DNA of 64,000 nt. Source: Uloborus plumipes. Lineage: Eukaryota > Arthropoda > Arachnida > Araneae > Uloboridae. The stretch spans positions 101,364 through 165,363 of the forward strand of contig JAXGGA010001188.1 in assembly GCA_038373865.1 (NCBI GenBank), given 5' to 3'. The position numbers and the translations under genes are program-made. Shown one piece after another: positions 53,196 through 64,000 of the stretch (positions are counted from its first letter, which is position 1; every line of letters begins with the position of its first letter). The notes beneath the pieces are model-generated. The model made no database searches and was not told where the DNA came from. It was given only the letters and a program-made list of their open reading frames with translations.

Positions 53196-53875
53196 GTTAA
53201 ATTATGTCAAACTGTAATGCATTTGAAGTGGAACATTTTGAGAAAATTCAAACTTCTGTTAATGAAGCATATTTTACAAAAAAATTCTTCATTAACAGAG
53301 TTATTTATAGAAGAAAAAAAAACAATTTGAACCAATCGCAGGTGCGATTTAAGTGCTCATATTTATATGATGTAAAATAACAGATGAGACTAAAATTTCA
53401 TTAAACCATGTCAGAATGTAGTAGGTTTGCTTCTTGATACAAGAAAAGTTTCACTCGTGCTCGGGCGGACTCGGATTTTGGTCCGAGGCAATATCACCCG
53501 TGCTCGGTTAAAAGTTTTTTCAGGTTCGGGTACTCGGGCTGGTACGGACCCTCAAAAATGAGTCGGAAATTATCTCTAGTTGACAATATAGATGGAAAGC
53601 AGGTATCTTAAATTTCAGTATCAACAAATAGTATACAACAAGGAATATTTTTATTTCATAAAGAGAAACCAGTGATTTTTTTTGTTCTGTACAGATTCAA
53701 TGCTCAATAAACTTGTATGTTTTTTGAAACGTACTGCATTATACTTGACTTGATTATTCACATGAAATCCAAATAAATTATAGTTATAAATAACAATTAC
53801 ACACTGCCGAAAGTTAATCACGGTAAGAAACATGTTAACTTCCGGAAGACAGTCTGAATTGGTAACATATGGGCT

Positions 53876-53915
<40 letters not shown>

Positions 53916-54933
53916 GTTTCTCTATCTCTTATTTTAAGAGTGATGGATTAAGGGGGTCCTGTGACCACCACAATTTTTATAGGCTCAATTTTCGCCAGAT
54001 TATGCAGCTGGGAGGAGGCAAGCAAGCTACAGTCGTATTAGTCTGCTTTGTTATTTGTCCATTTTGTTGCACGGAGCGGTCCAACATATTTTCAATTCGT
54101 TACAAATTACTTTGATAGCATTGATATTTTATTATACACAAATTAACGGGGAACCAAGAAAATAAATGATAAATCAGGAGGAAGTTTTTTAAATAGATAA
54201 ACAAAATTTAAAAGTGTCTGACATGATTTGTACTGGATAAAATGTGACAACGTATATATAAGTACAAATAGAAACATTTAAAATTGGTTAAAAACTCTGA
54301 AAACAGTAGTTTGCGGAGTTTTAAGCTCATTTTAAATATTTTTATTTGTACTTGTTGTCCCTTTTTGCTCATTTCGTAATAAAAAGTTTTCGACCGCTTT
54401 TTTACAATTATTTGTACTATTTTCGTGAAAATGACTTTTTAATTTTAAGTTATTAAAAAATATGATTTATGGATTTCACTTACAATTGAAATGTTTATTG
54501 CCATGGAATTCTAACTCAAAATAAATTCTCGATTACATGAGACAAGCCCTCTCTTTTTGCATGAGAGGACAGAACTCAGTCCCAATTTCGCTTCCACCTT
54601 CTTCGCTTTCGAGTTGGGTTGAAAACGCAACTGGATCCATCTGAGATCAGCACAGGAGATAAGCGTATAAAGTGTATGTTTATATGAGCGGATAGATCAA
54701 ATTCGAACAAACCGACGATGCAATTAATGGCTGTCGGGGGGGGGGGGGATTACTTCGCCCCTGAGACAGAATGAGAGTCGCCTTTGTTTAGTCGCGTGTG
54801 CGCTAATTTTGTTCTAATTGTTAGGTAATTGCCCCGGAGAATCTGCCGACTTTTGAAAGGTTTCTTTTTAGTTTGGGTTTTTTCTTCCCTCCCTCCTTGG
54901 CGCAATTATACATGTTTATCTATCCCAGACATC
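53196..54933. other. Intergenic stretch
   Basis: No gene is seen. There is a 35-base A run (53877-53911), a CTCGG-rich fragment (53455-53575) resembling a degraded repeat, and a G run (54737-54749). GTTCTAATTGTTAGGTAATTG (about 54812-54832) in a GC-balanced patch has homeodomain-like cores. Confidence 0.5.
53877..53911. repeat. Poly(A) tract, 35 bases
   Basis: Uninterrupted A run with no recognised retroposon head next to it. Confidence 0.95.
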
Positions 54934-55842
54934 TGTAAATGTGCGCGACAAATGATGTCGCTTCGGAAAATGAGCTATTTAGACTATCCGATAAACTTTT
55001 CTTTTTTTTTCTGGAGAAAGTGCGATTCATTTTAAAACATTGTTTCCAAACTTGTTTTAAGTTATGAATTACCTGAATATCTAGAAAGATTTGCAGCTGA
55101 TGCGTAAATATCAAGTGAGTTAAATATCGGACGTTGATTTTAAATGATGTATTCAAGAAATGAAATCTGAATAACAATTTTAATACTAGTGTATCTCTAA
55201 ATGGGCGCAATTAATGATGTTAGTTCATAAAATAATTTTGACTATTTGATAAAATTTTTCTCCCTGGAGAAAGTACGATTTTTCTTAAAACATTGTTCAG
55301 AAATTTGTGTTAAGTTCTGAATATATCTAGAAAATTTTTCAGCTCATGTATAAATATCCAGGTAGAATGGGCGAATCATTTTAAGAAACTTGTTTTAAAT
55401 TATTAACTGAATATCTAGAATGATTTGCAGCTGATGCGTAAATATCAAGTGAGTTAAATATCGGACGTTGCTTTTAAATCATGTATTTAAGAAATGAAAT
55501 CTGAATAACAATTTAATCCTAGTGTGTCTCTAAATGTGCACGACAAATGATGTTTTCATAAAATGAGCTATTTTGACTATTTGATAAACTTTTTCTCCCT
55601 GGAGAAAGTGCGATTTTTCTTAAAATATTGTTTACAAGCTTGTGTTAAATTACGATGAATTACCTGAATATATCTAGAAAATATCATGTATAAATATCCA
55701 GGAAAAGTGGGCGAATCATTTTAAGAAAATGTTACCAAACTTATTTTAAGTTATGAATTATCCGAATTTCTAGAAAGATATGTAGCTAATGTGTAAATAT
55801 CAACCATTGTTAGTTAAATATCGGACTTTTATTTTTAACGGG
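54934..55842. repeat. ~335-bp tandem repeat of two-part unit, ~2.7 copies
   Basis: CAGCTGATGCGTAAATATCA occurs at about 55094 and 55428, with a diverged version near 55784. GGAGAAAGTRCGATT occurs at 55023, 55266 and 55601, so the period is about 335 bp. Each unit has two related halves (GCGATTTTTCTTAAAACATTG and GCGAATCATTTTAAGAAA, each followed by a TCTAGAAA box). The first copy is about 90 bp shorter, as if one half had been lost by recombination. Frames across it are chance. Confidence 0.8.
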
Positions 55843-55898
55843 AAAGTAGGCTAAAAACAAAGAGACGAAAAAAGCATTAAAATTGGCTTAATGCATCT

Positions 55899-55972
55899 AA
55901 AAAGTATCGCCAAGTCCAAAAAGTATCGCCAAGTCCAAAAAATATCGCCAAGTTCAAAAAATATCGCCAAGT
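55899..55972. repeat. 19-bp minisatellite, four copies
   Basis: AAAAAGTATCGCCAAGTCC occurs twice exactly, followed by two copies with one or two changes. Confidence 0.95.
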
Positions 55973-56058
55973 AAAAAAAAGTCAAAAAGAAACAAAAAAA
56001 TGAAATAAATATCGAAAAATTAAAAATTTGAAAGTAGGGTATTGAGATGGGGAATTTG

Positions 56059-56115
56059 TGTGTCGGTCGGTCTGTCGGTCGGTCTGTCGGTCGGTCGGTC
56101 TGTCGGTCTGTCTGT
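56059..56115. repeat. (GTCG/GTCT)n tetranucleotide tract
   Basis: Alternating GTCG and GTCT units ending in a C run, directly before the 147-bp array. On the minus strand it reads as a Asp-Arg-Gln-Thr-type frame, which is a repeat artefact. Confidence 0.95.
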
Positions 56116-56119
56116 CCCC

Positions 56120-56990
56120 CCCTAATAACTTTTGAATGAACATTCCGATTTGGACAAACTTTTTTTTGTTGGAAAGATCTCGGCGAGTACAGCTCATTCC
56201 CATATTTGATTTTTCGATTTGAACAATTTTTGGTTCAACTTTGAGCCGTTCAAACAACCGGTCCCGCGATACTAACTTTTGAATGAACAGTCCAATTTGA
56301 ACAAACTTTTTTTTGTTCGAAAGGTCTTTTCAAGGATACTTCATTCCCGTCTCTACATTTTCGATTTGAACAATTTTTCGTTCAACATTGAACCGTTCAA
56401 GCAACCTTTCCCCACCTAATAACTTTTAAGTGAACCGTCCGAATTGAATAAAGTTTTTTTTGTTCGAAAGATCTTATCAAGAATACTTTATTCCCGTTTT
56501 GTAAATTTCCGATTTGAACAATTTTTCGTTCAACATTGAACCGTTCAAACAAGCTCTCACCCCTAATAACTTTTGAGTGAACCGTCCGATTTAAACAAAC
56601 TTTTTTTTGTTCGAAAGATCTCGGCAAGGATACTTCATCCCCGTTTTTAAATTTCCGATTTGAACAATTTTTCGTTCAACATTGAACCGTTCAAACAAGC
56701 TCTCACACCTAATAACTTTTGAATGAACAGTCCGATTTAAACAAACTTTTTTTTGTTCAAAAGATCTCAGCAAGGATGCTTCATTACCGTATTTAAATTT
56801 TCAGTTTGAACATTTTTTTTGCTCAACATTGAACTGTTCAAACAACCTTTCCCCACCTAATAACTTTTAAATGAACCGTCCGAATTGAATAAACTTTTTT
56901 TTGTTCGAAAGATCTCGGAGAGGCTCATTCCTATATTTCACTTTTCAATTTGAACCATTTTTCGTTCAATGATGAACCGTTCAGAAAACA
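56120..56990. repeat. ~147-bp tandem array, six copies
   Basis: Copies start at about 56123, 56270, 56417, 56564, 56710 and 56858. Each has TAATAACTTTTGAATGAAC, then GTCCGATTTGAACAAAC, TTTTTTTTGTTCGAAAGATC and a CGTTCAACATTGAACCGTTC box. The two GTTCAA/TTGAAC segments could pair as a small hairpin. The period is close to a multiple of three, so minus-strand frames recur (56397-56773), but length changes break them; they are not called as genes. It may be the internal array of a larger element. Confidence 0.92.
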
Positions 56991-57719
56991 TTTTAACATG
57001 AGCGCCTACGGAGAAATTTAAATTGAATGTTGATTCTGAACTTCAAGGCGGATTTCCTTCAAACTAACTTTGTAAGAAAATGGTTCTGATAAATAATGTA
57101 TTGTAAAGTACTTTTTTGAATAATCTTCTGTGAGGACTCTGATTCCGACTCCGACTCCGCAAACATGGCGGAAATGCAGGCTCAGAAAAAATGACTGACT
57201 GGCAGGGGCGCACCCAGGATTTAACTTAAGGGGGGGCTAATTTCTGACATCAAGCACCCCTATCCTTTTCATATCCAGAGGTCATTAGATTAAAATTTTA
57301 AAATCGCGAAAATACTAAACTTTAATAGATTGCCCCCCCCCCTCCCTTCTTTCTTTTTACTTATTTTTTCCGAAATAATAGTGTAAAGCTTTGCTTTTTT
57401 GATTGGAAGCTCTCTTGCTTCTGTTAAATTTTATGTGAATTTTTTACTTATTTATCAAATTGTGTTTATGTAAGAAAGTAAATGGTAAATACTATGAGGA
57501 TCTTCCAACCTTACTGAAGATGGGGTGATTAATGCACTCACGAGAATAGCGTTATGATGCGATCATTATGAACAAAAACATAAAGTAGAATATTCAAACA
57601 TACTCATAGGGCGTTCATGGGTTCTCCCCGGAAAAATTTCTGAAAAGTGATCTCAAAAACACAACATTTAGACAACTTTTAGTCATGTTAGGGAGATTTG
57701 AGACTTGACGGCCCTCATC

Positions 57720-58480
57720 TAATATTTTTTCAAAATTTGAAGTCTTAAAAACGTTATTATTGCACACCATTTTGGCAATTGTTTGGGGGTGGAGTTTAGG
57801 AATGTTTCTATATTAAGCTTCGAAAAGCGCAGTTTGAGAGACATTGACTAATCTTATAGGAAAAGCACGAGTCAGGGGCCCATTGTAAATTTTCGAAATT
57901 GATGTCCAAAAAACACCATAGTAGGCCCTCTTGAAAACGTTAGGAGAATGAATGGGGGTTTTGGAACTCTTCACTAACGGTTTTTTGATGTTGAAATTCC
58001 AAAAACGAAATTTATAACTATCTCAGTTAATCTAAGGAAGAATAGGGTTCGACCGCTCTCAACCCGAAATTTTTCAAACCTGAAGTCTAAACAACGCAAT
58101 AGCATCTTTGATGATGTTAGAGAAAGGCATAGAGTTCGGTTTTCACCTCTGAATGTTTTTTGTCGAAATTAAAGATCTCAAAACTTAATTTTAAACGATT
58201 TTCAGGGTCTTTCCTCGAACATTTTTTGAAATTGAAGTTTTAAAAATGTCATTGTAGACCATCTTTGATGACGTTATGGGAATGGATGGAATGTGGAACT
58301 CTCCACAGGATATTTTCCCCGAAACTGAGCTTAGAGAAATGCGGTTCCATTGTTGTCGATGTTAAGAGTTCGGAGGCCTTCATCAGGAAAGTTTTCAAAA
58401 TTTGAAGTCTTAAAAATGTGGTTATAGTCCATTTATCGGTAGCCATAGCGATATGATTCATGTACTCTGCACCAGCAGTT
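57720..58480. repeat. Degenerate ~165-bp tandem array, five copies
   Basis: The box TTTTCAAAATTTGAAGTCTT, followed by AAAAAYG, recurs at about 57727, 57883, 58068, 58219 and 58391 (spacings 150-186). Weaker shared boxes (CATCTTTGATGA, GTTMTGGGAATG, GGAACTCT) lie between. It is internal to the hAT-like element at 57203-59449. Confidence 0.75.
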
Positions 58481-58836
58481 TTTCGTAATTAAAGTTCCAG
58501 AAACAAAATTTAAGACCTTTTATCATTTTATTTTTATTGCAAATCAAAATGGAGAAAATAGGAAAAGATTTTTCAGTTAACTATTTTGGTTTTCTGTATT
58601 GAAAATTTTAATTCCCTTCCAGTGCCTTCATTGGTTAGAAGTATAGAAGTTTGTGGCTTTAGTGTAAGTTTTTTTTTTTTTTTGACTAATTTGTTTGTTA
58701 TGCAAAGATACCCTTCGGTCACTTTTTTCTGTTTTTCTCCCCCCTCTCTCTCTTTCATACTTCCTTTTCCTTTAATACCATTTTATATTCTTCATCATCT
58801 GTTTTAACTTTTTATCAAACATGTTTCTCAGAAAAT

Positions 58837-59008
58837 CAGTGGCGGGCTAATCATTTCGCAATTGCCCCCCCCCCTCCCGACTACAGGGGGCTTTTATGAA
58901 ATGGATTCAAGAAATGAGCATGAAGAATGTTTTATAGAATTGTTTTTGACAGAAAGGAGCTTTAAAAATTTCATTATGACGATCCTTCAAACCTATAATT
59001 CGCCACTG
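58837..59008. mobile_element. Possible nested hAT-like miniature element (172 bp)
   Basis: CAGTGGCGGGCTAA at the left and ATTCGCCACTG at the right share an inverted CAGTGGCG. Flanks CAGAAAAT and CGAAACAT match at only 5 of 8, so the insertion is not proven. A C run follows the left end. Confidence 0.5.
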
Positions 59009-59457
59009 CGAAACATCATGATTTTCCATAACAAATCCTCGAAATTAAAATTATTTTGGTTTTGATGGTGAGACGCTCTGTGATTTGAAGTTTTATGCTT
59101 TGCACCCCATTCTCGTGCATCATCCGTCTGCACATGTACAATGAATGATTTAATTGAAAACAATGCCTTGGTTTCTTGGAAATTGTAGACGAGGGAGAGC
59201 GGTCTTTTATAAGTGAGAATTTACCCACGTTCCCCTAGACTTTAAAAAAGACAAGGTTATATGTTATACGTGTGCGTATTTGTTATTTCAATTGGATTCA
59301 AAGTGTAGTATATATTGAGTTATTAATGACTTGAATCTTTTCTGACACCGTGGAAAAATTTAAAATGTCGTTGATGCTTAATGCTTCAAGTCCAGTTTTG
59401 TCATAGGGGGAGCTTAAGCCCCCAAAGCCCCCTCCTGGGTGCGCGCCTGCTGACTGG

Positions 59458-60488
59458 GCTGACGATTTTTTGTTTATTTATTTATTTGTTTTGTTTAATT
59501 TATTATTTTTTTTTTTTATCAGACGATTTTTTTTGTTAACAAAAATTTTTCATTCACGAGAGCATTTTATTCCTTATTTATATTTAACAACTGGCAACGG
59601 ATTAAAAATGAAATTCAAGACATTTTATTAACGAACGAGTTTTTTTTTCTTTCTTTGATAAAATGTGTTTTGAAGTTCTTTGTACTTTTATTTTATTTAT
59701 TTATTTTTTTTTCTTTTGAAAACGATTGTGGAATTTTTCTACGGAAGAACTATAGCAGTTACATTCTTTTAAAGGTGCGACAAAACTTTATTGACTCGTT
59801 TATTTACTATTTACGTGTCTATTTTATCTGATGAGAGGGGTATATTTTGCTTTCAGAAATCAGCTTTAAGTGCAAAAAGATATGTTTGACATAATTTTTA
59901 GTTTTAGATAATCAAGAGAATATTGATCAGATGCTACAATGCCTATGTCGATGTACGGGAAAGTAGGCTCGTTTAGTTCTTGACAGAACTTCTTGTTAAA
60001 TGATGTTTTTGAAAAAAAAGAAACCTGAATGGAAATGTAATGCTAGTAATTATAGAGTTGATGAATGTTGAAAAGAGTCACATTTGATTTTCAGACCTGA
60101 TACAATAAGCCTCTCCGGGGAGCGTAAAATGGGAAGTTGAATACTTATCTGTAAAAGTGTTTAGTTAAGAAGTTTCCTCCGTCTCTAGCTACAATGTAGT
60201 TTTTGCCTGAATTCAAACATGCATAAAATTATAAAATGTACTGCTAGTAATACTCGGAAAGCTACGTCCATACCTTGATTGATCCGTAGATATAGGACAG
60301 CAATCCTGAAAAGTCATTTGTTTTCTCTTAGAATGATGAGAACAATTCTTACACCAAGCTGATTGATTATAATAAATACAATGCTGGAGGGAAATTTACC
60401 GTAAAATAAGAGCACTAGAACCTAATATCCTCCCAAAAGTGGAGAAAAAAGTATTTAAGATAGTTGAATCGAGTCAAGAGCACTTAAT
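59458..60488. other. Intergenic stretch
   Basis: T-rich and AT-rich DNA with TTTA-type runs (59470-59520, 59690-59712). No gene or mobile element is recognised. Confidence 0.6.
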
Positions 60489-60596
60489 CCCAGGTAGCAC
60501 AAATAACCTTTAAACGTTTCATAAACATTTTTAAGCGGTTGTTACAACGTTAATAACCATTTTACAACCTTTAATAAACGAAGTGTGCTACTTGGG
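60489..60596. mobile_element. Miniature TIR element (108 bp)
   Basis: CCCAGGTAGCACA at the left and TGTGCTACTTGGG at the right are inverted repeats with one mismatch. The interior has further opposed AACG/CGTT and AATAACC boxes. No clear TSD; flanks contain TTAAT near both ends. Superfamily unknown. Confidence 0.65.
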
Positions 60597-62820
60597 ATGT
60601 AGTTAATAAGAGTAACGGCTATAGCTCTCGAAAAATCTGGAGAAGAATAAATAAAACTCCCGAAGTTTTCCCTATTAGAATCACTATACCAGTCCAGTTC
60701 TTAAAAAAAAAAAAGAAAAAAAAAAACAAGGATTTTTTAGTCAGTCCTAACACTTTTCGTCAGAATAAGGAAAGCGTTTCCTAAGAAAAGAATTTGTCCT
60801 TATTAGAAATTAAGCTGAAAATAACTGTACGAAATAAAAAAACATTCACTATTATAAGGATTACAGGACTACAGTTCTTACCTCACATTTTATTAAAGAC
60901 ACATTTTATTAAGGGAGGGGGTAAGATCTTACCCCCCTCCTCCCTTATATTAGAATAATAGTCCTTAATAAATAACATCAACATGTTTTATGCGAATGTT
61001 TATCGGAATAAGGATATCATACCTGAGACCCCCCCCCCTCTCATTAAAATAAAGACAACAGTTTCCAAATTTCCCCATTGGAACAAGGTTAACTATATTT
61101 AAAAGTCTCATTAGAATAAGAACAAGTCTCTAAAATCCTTACTTAAGCATAAACTAACATTTCTGATAAAAGTCAACACTGCCAGAAAATTCTCATCGGA
61201 ATCAAAGCTACCTGAATTAGAAAACTGGCCGTCTCATGTAGAAAAGTGCTTCTTAGAGAGAATCGCAATAAAACTATCGACATTTAAAAATTGGGTCTTC
61301 AAAAATTTTGCAAGTCGACAACCTGATATTGGATGTGGTATCTCGTTTTTGTCACCAAAATTTTAGTCAACTTGGTGATTTTGCCAAATGGCTGGATGTC
61401 AGGTCAGATGTTAATACGGTCCTACGTACACATGTACATGCGGACGTAGCAAAAATTTAATCAAAACTGAAATTTTGGTTTAAATTTGATTAAAACATTT
61501 TCCCCGAATCTCGTCTACACTTCACACAAAATAGAACATACTTTAAAATTGTTAACAAGGTGCACGAGCATTTAAAATACTTTAGAACCCCCTAAAACAA
61601 TCGAAAGAGCGATACAACTGTTTCTAAAAAACCGGTATTGACATTTGGAAAAGCAGGTTTTTTAAGCGTTGGGCTATCTTTTACTATAAATACCGATATA
61701 ATATAGAAAAACCATGCATTTGGTAGCTCATGATTTTCTGCCGGATAAAAACCAGAAAACATCATCTAAAGATTTTTTTACACGGAAATTGTAGAATTTC
61801 ATTGTTTTTGAAATTTAAACATTTTTTTTAATCAGATAAAAGGAAAGATTCTTGACAAAAAATTAAAAATTGCTGCAATTACTACTGGTTACTTATTTAG
61901 TTAGTAGCATGAAAAGACCTTGACGCTTTTCTTTACTGGATAAAAATAAATTATTCTAAAACGAAAGTTTTTTTTTTTTTTTTGTATCAGCACCTTAATA
62001 AATTTCTAACTTAACTAGATCTAATTTTTGCACCACTTTACATTTTATAGAAACTGCCCGATCCACTCAAATAGAAATGACTATCATTAAAACAAGAAAA
62101 AAAGACTCGCAAAGTCGTCCGCTACTCATTATTAAGAACCTTGTTATTAGGAGATATACTTAATAGATAATGTCACATTTATCAGATATTTAGAAGCTCT
62201 TTAATACATTTAACTTATCTGGCCTCTCGCAAAATAAACTGTATTAATATCGAATGGTTGCTAATAGATCATTACGAATGGCAGATGTTAGGGAAAATGA
62301 ATGATTTGCATGTGACGCGGTTAAAATGGTCACGTTTCAGAAAAATAGCCAATTATATTCATCTTACAATAATTATTTTTATTCACGACTGTAGTTAAAT
62401 GCATATTAATTGATGCTAATTAGCGTTTTACAAAGTTTCTCTGCGGAATGCACCATGGCGGATATTTCGATGCCCCTTTCCCACCAAAAGTATACCAAAA
62501 ATTGCAATAAAGTACCACTTATAGGTATTTTTCTTGAATTGACTTTTTCCATTCAAGATCATTTAATGTACTATTTTTAGTTTTGGTTATTTGTTACAAG
62601 TCCGTGATTAATGTCATTTTGGTGTGCTACATTTGTTACACCCCCTAATTAAACGATTTCAGTCTCCACTCTAATGACAGCTTCTAGACCCCCCGACGTG
62701 AGGAGCGTCTGACCCTCCCCCCCAGCCCACATTTTCCTTATAACTTTTGAGAAACAACTCTTTCTCTCACTTTGAAATGTTTCCCTCCGCACTTATACTA
62801 ACTTTTTATGTTTGCTTATT
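60597..62820. other. Intergenic stretch with an iterated ATTAGAATAAGG motif
   Basis: Between about 60670 and 61210, variants of ATTAGAATAAGGA recur roughly every 30-90 bases (e.g. 60676, 60761, 60802, 60949, 61012, 61112, 61195). A palindrome centred at 60926 lies within it. Beyond 61.3 kb the DNA is AT-rich with no gene; a C-rich patch is near 62690-62730. Confidence 0.5.
60911..60943. repeat. Palindrome AAGGGAGGGGGTAAGA / TCTTACCCCCC
   Basis: Near-perfect palindrome around AAGATCTT with one G-run arm and one C-run arm, the C arm slightly longer. Confidence 0.8.
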
Positions 62821-62821
62821 T

Positions 62822-63475
62822 AAGCCTACAGTGGACATTTTTTTTTTCAATATTTGATATATATATGTCTGAAACTTCGTGTGCTTGTGTATTTAAAACA
62901 TCTAAAGCATAAAAAAAATGGTGCAAAGACAAAGGATTCTTTTTAGAAATTTAAAATAAAAAAGAAAAAATTAACGAACATTTCCAAATTTCAAATTGCT
63001 CCAAGCACCATAATATTTATTGGATTATGACTAAACATTACGATACTGTCTAGTTATAATTTCATGGATAAATTTTAGTAATTACAGTTCTGTAAAATTA
63101 GAAATCTGACTTTTTTTATTGTTAAAGTTACCTTATTTACTGAAAAATTCATATAAATTTTCATTTTCAGCCAACTGTTATAAACTCTCATAAAACATTA
63201 CATGTAATCCATAAATTTATGCAATCACGCCTTATGATTGGAAATTTAGTGGAAATTCAAAGTTTGAAAATAATTGTGACGCATGGAGCAATTTGAAATT
63301 TTGTTAAAAAAAATTAAATTTTAAATTTCAAAAAAAGTATTCATTGTTTTGCCCCATTTTTTATGCTCTTAGATGTAGTAAATATACAAGCACACAAAGT
63401 TTTAGGCATATAGATCAATAATTGAAAAAAAAAAAAAAAAAAAAAAACATTTTTTTTGTGTGTCTACTGTAGCCT
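62822..63475. mobile_element. Degraded foldback element with ~190-bp arms
   Basis: AAGCCTACAGTGGACA at the left mirrors TGTCTACTGTAGCCTT at the right. Diverged inverted similarity continues inward (TTCGTGTGCTTGTGTATTTA against the inverse TTTGTGTGCTTGTATATTTA, then CAAATTTCAAATTGCTCCAAGC) to about 63006 and 63281. Arms match at roughly 80 percent. The TSD is unresolved. Poly(A) and poly(T) tracts lie just inside the ends. Non-coding. Confidence 0.7.
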
Positions 63476-63784
63476 TACGTTTGTGTTTTCATTCACATGT
63501 CACTTTGAAAGTGCTGTTCTTTTCTTTTTTTCCAGTAACGCTATTAAGAGCCATTATTTTGAAAATCGAACAAAAAAGGGAAATTTTGGCAGTGACCATT
63601 TTTGATTTTCCTCATTTTTTTATATGTCAAAGTAGGTCATGAGAAATGAACATTCTGAAGTTTACAGCCCCCCAAAAAATTTTGTTCGCTCGGTAAAAAT
63701 TCCCAAAGTTGGATGTTATGCAGCTCTTTTTTGGTAAAACGGCTGAAAGACGCAAGTAGGGGAAAAAGGACAGTTCTGCGGCGG
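63476..63784. other. Short intergenic stretch
   Basis: AT-rich into GC-richer DNA; overlapping short frames on the minus strand (63627-63872) reflect the GC-rich minisatellite to the right and show no motif. Confidence 0.5.
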
Positions 63785-63816
63785 CCCAGGCGGTGGCGGT
63801 GGTAACACCGCCTGGG
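63785..63816. repeat. 11-bp GC hairpin
   Basis: CCCAGGCGGTG (63785-63795) pairs exactly with CACCGCCTGGG (63806-63816) around a 10-nt loop. Confidence 0.85.
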
Positions 63817-63826
63817 TGCTGGGTGC

Positions 63827-63880
63827 CTCCCACAGCCTCCTCCCACAGCCCCCTCTCACAGCCACCTCCCACCGCCTCCC
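63827..63880. repeat. Imperfect CTCCCACAGCC minisatellite
   Basis: Four to five units of about 12-13 bases (CTCCCACAGCC, CTCCTCCCACAGCC, CCCTCTCACAGCC, ACCTCCCACCGCC) form a C-rich tract in otherwise AT-rich DNA. Confidence 0.75.
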
Positions 63881-64000
63881 CAGGGCCGCCGCGAGGGTTT
63901 TCGCGTGAATTTTGAATATTTTCCCGCGAATTTTAGCACTTTGAATTATTTTCGTGAAAGGTTACAAGGTTTTTCCCGCAAATTTCTGAATATTTTCCCG
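63881..64000. mobile_element. Probable hAT-like end running off the window
   Basis: CAGGGCCGCCGCGAGGG has the form of hAT termini, followed by repeated TGAATATTTTCCCG boxes (about 63914 and 63984). The other end is beyond the window, so no TIR or TSD can be tested. Confidence 0.4.

Larger units (their letters stand above)
57203..59449. mobile_element. hAT-like element (2.2 kb) with perfect TSD
   Basis: CAGGGGCGCACCCAGG at the left and CCTGGGTGCGCGCCTG at the right are inverted repeats with one mismatch. CTGACTGG (57195-57202 and 59450-59457) is a perfect 8-bp duplication. G-rich sequence follows the left TIR and is mirrored by CCCCC runs on the right. The interior holds a degenerate tandem array and a probable nested miniature element. 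No transposase is readable. Frames at 58249-59228 lack motifs. Confidence 0.9.

Noticed and set aside
56397..56773. Minus-strand repeat-protein-like frames
   Set aside because: They come from the 147-bp tandem array and are broken by indels and stops between copies.

Overview
This 64 kb window looks like gene-poor, AT-rich DNA from a large animal genome, most likely an arthropod and possibly a chelicerate. That guess rests on the repeat types (GAAGTCGGTT repeats, TAGGGATGCACCGATTAATC elements, many hAT miniature elements, a Helitron with CTAG end) and on the long (TA)n and homopolymer tracts. No marker gene confirms it. I found no intact protein-coding gene, rRNA or functional tRNA. Open frames never exceed about 155 codons, and most fall inside repeats, homopolymers or inverted repeats. 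The only coding traces I trust are two transposon-derived pseudogenes.

The window is mainly a record of transposon insertions, many still datable by target-site duplications (TSDs). From left to right: hAT-like miniature elements at 1.34, 6.22 and 7.90 kb; a hairpin element at 6.70 kb; a Helitron-like element at 9.98-11.91 kb with a probable element nested in it; a 2 kb element at 14.56-16.54 kb carrying seven copies of a GTAACGTAAGTTAC motif and a decayed coding fragment; a related short element at 19.4 kb; and a near-perfect inverted repeat at 20.79-21.06 kb.

The densest part is 25.7-36.0 kb. A hAT-like element there is split by a 1.5 kb foldback element. A 5.6 kb composite (28.58-34.14 kb) with a perfect 8-bp TSD contains at least four other elements, one nested in another. 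Just beyond it lies a hAT element (34.20-36.04 kb) with the C-terminal part of a transposase gene, which is cut at its conserved SNSFVERIFS motif by yet another insertion.

From 40.7 to 53.2 kb there are a large inverted repeat, a tRNA-like SINE, two pogo/Tigger-like miniature elements, two more copies of the TAGGGATG element and a truncated relative of the 29.3 kb element. From 54.9 to 58.5 kb there are five tandem arrays of different period, the last inside a hAT-like element with a perfect TSD (57.20-59.45 kb). The right end has a foldback element and a GC-rich stretch running into a probable new hAT end.

The most unusual theme is that several unrelated-looking terminal-inverted-repeat (TIR) elements each carry their own short motif repeated many times through the element, often next to or within the TIR. 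Between repeats lie islands of more balanced composition (about 12.6-13.2, 21.4-22.3, 37.8-38.2, 46.4-46.6 and 48.3-48.5 kb) that could be conserved non-coding sequence. That is inference only.
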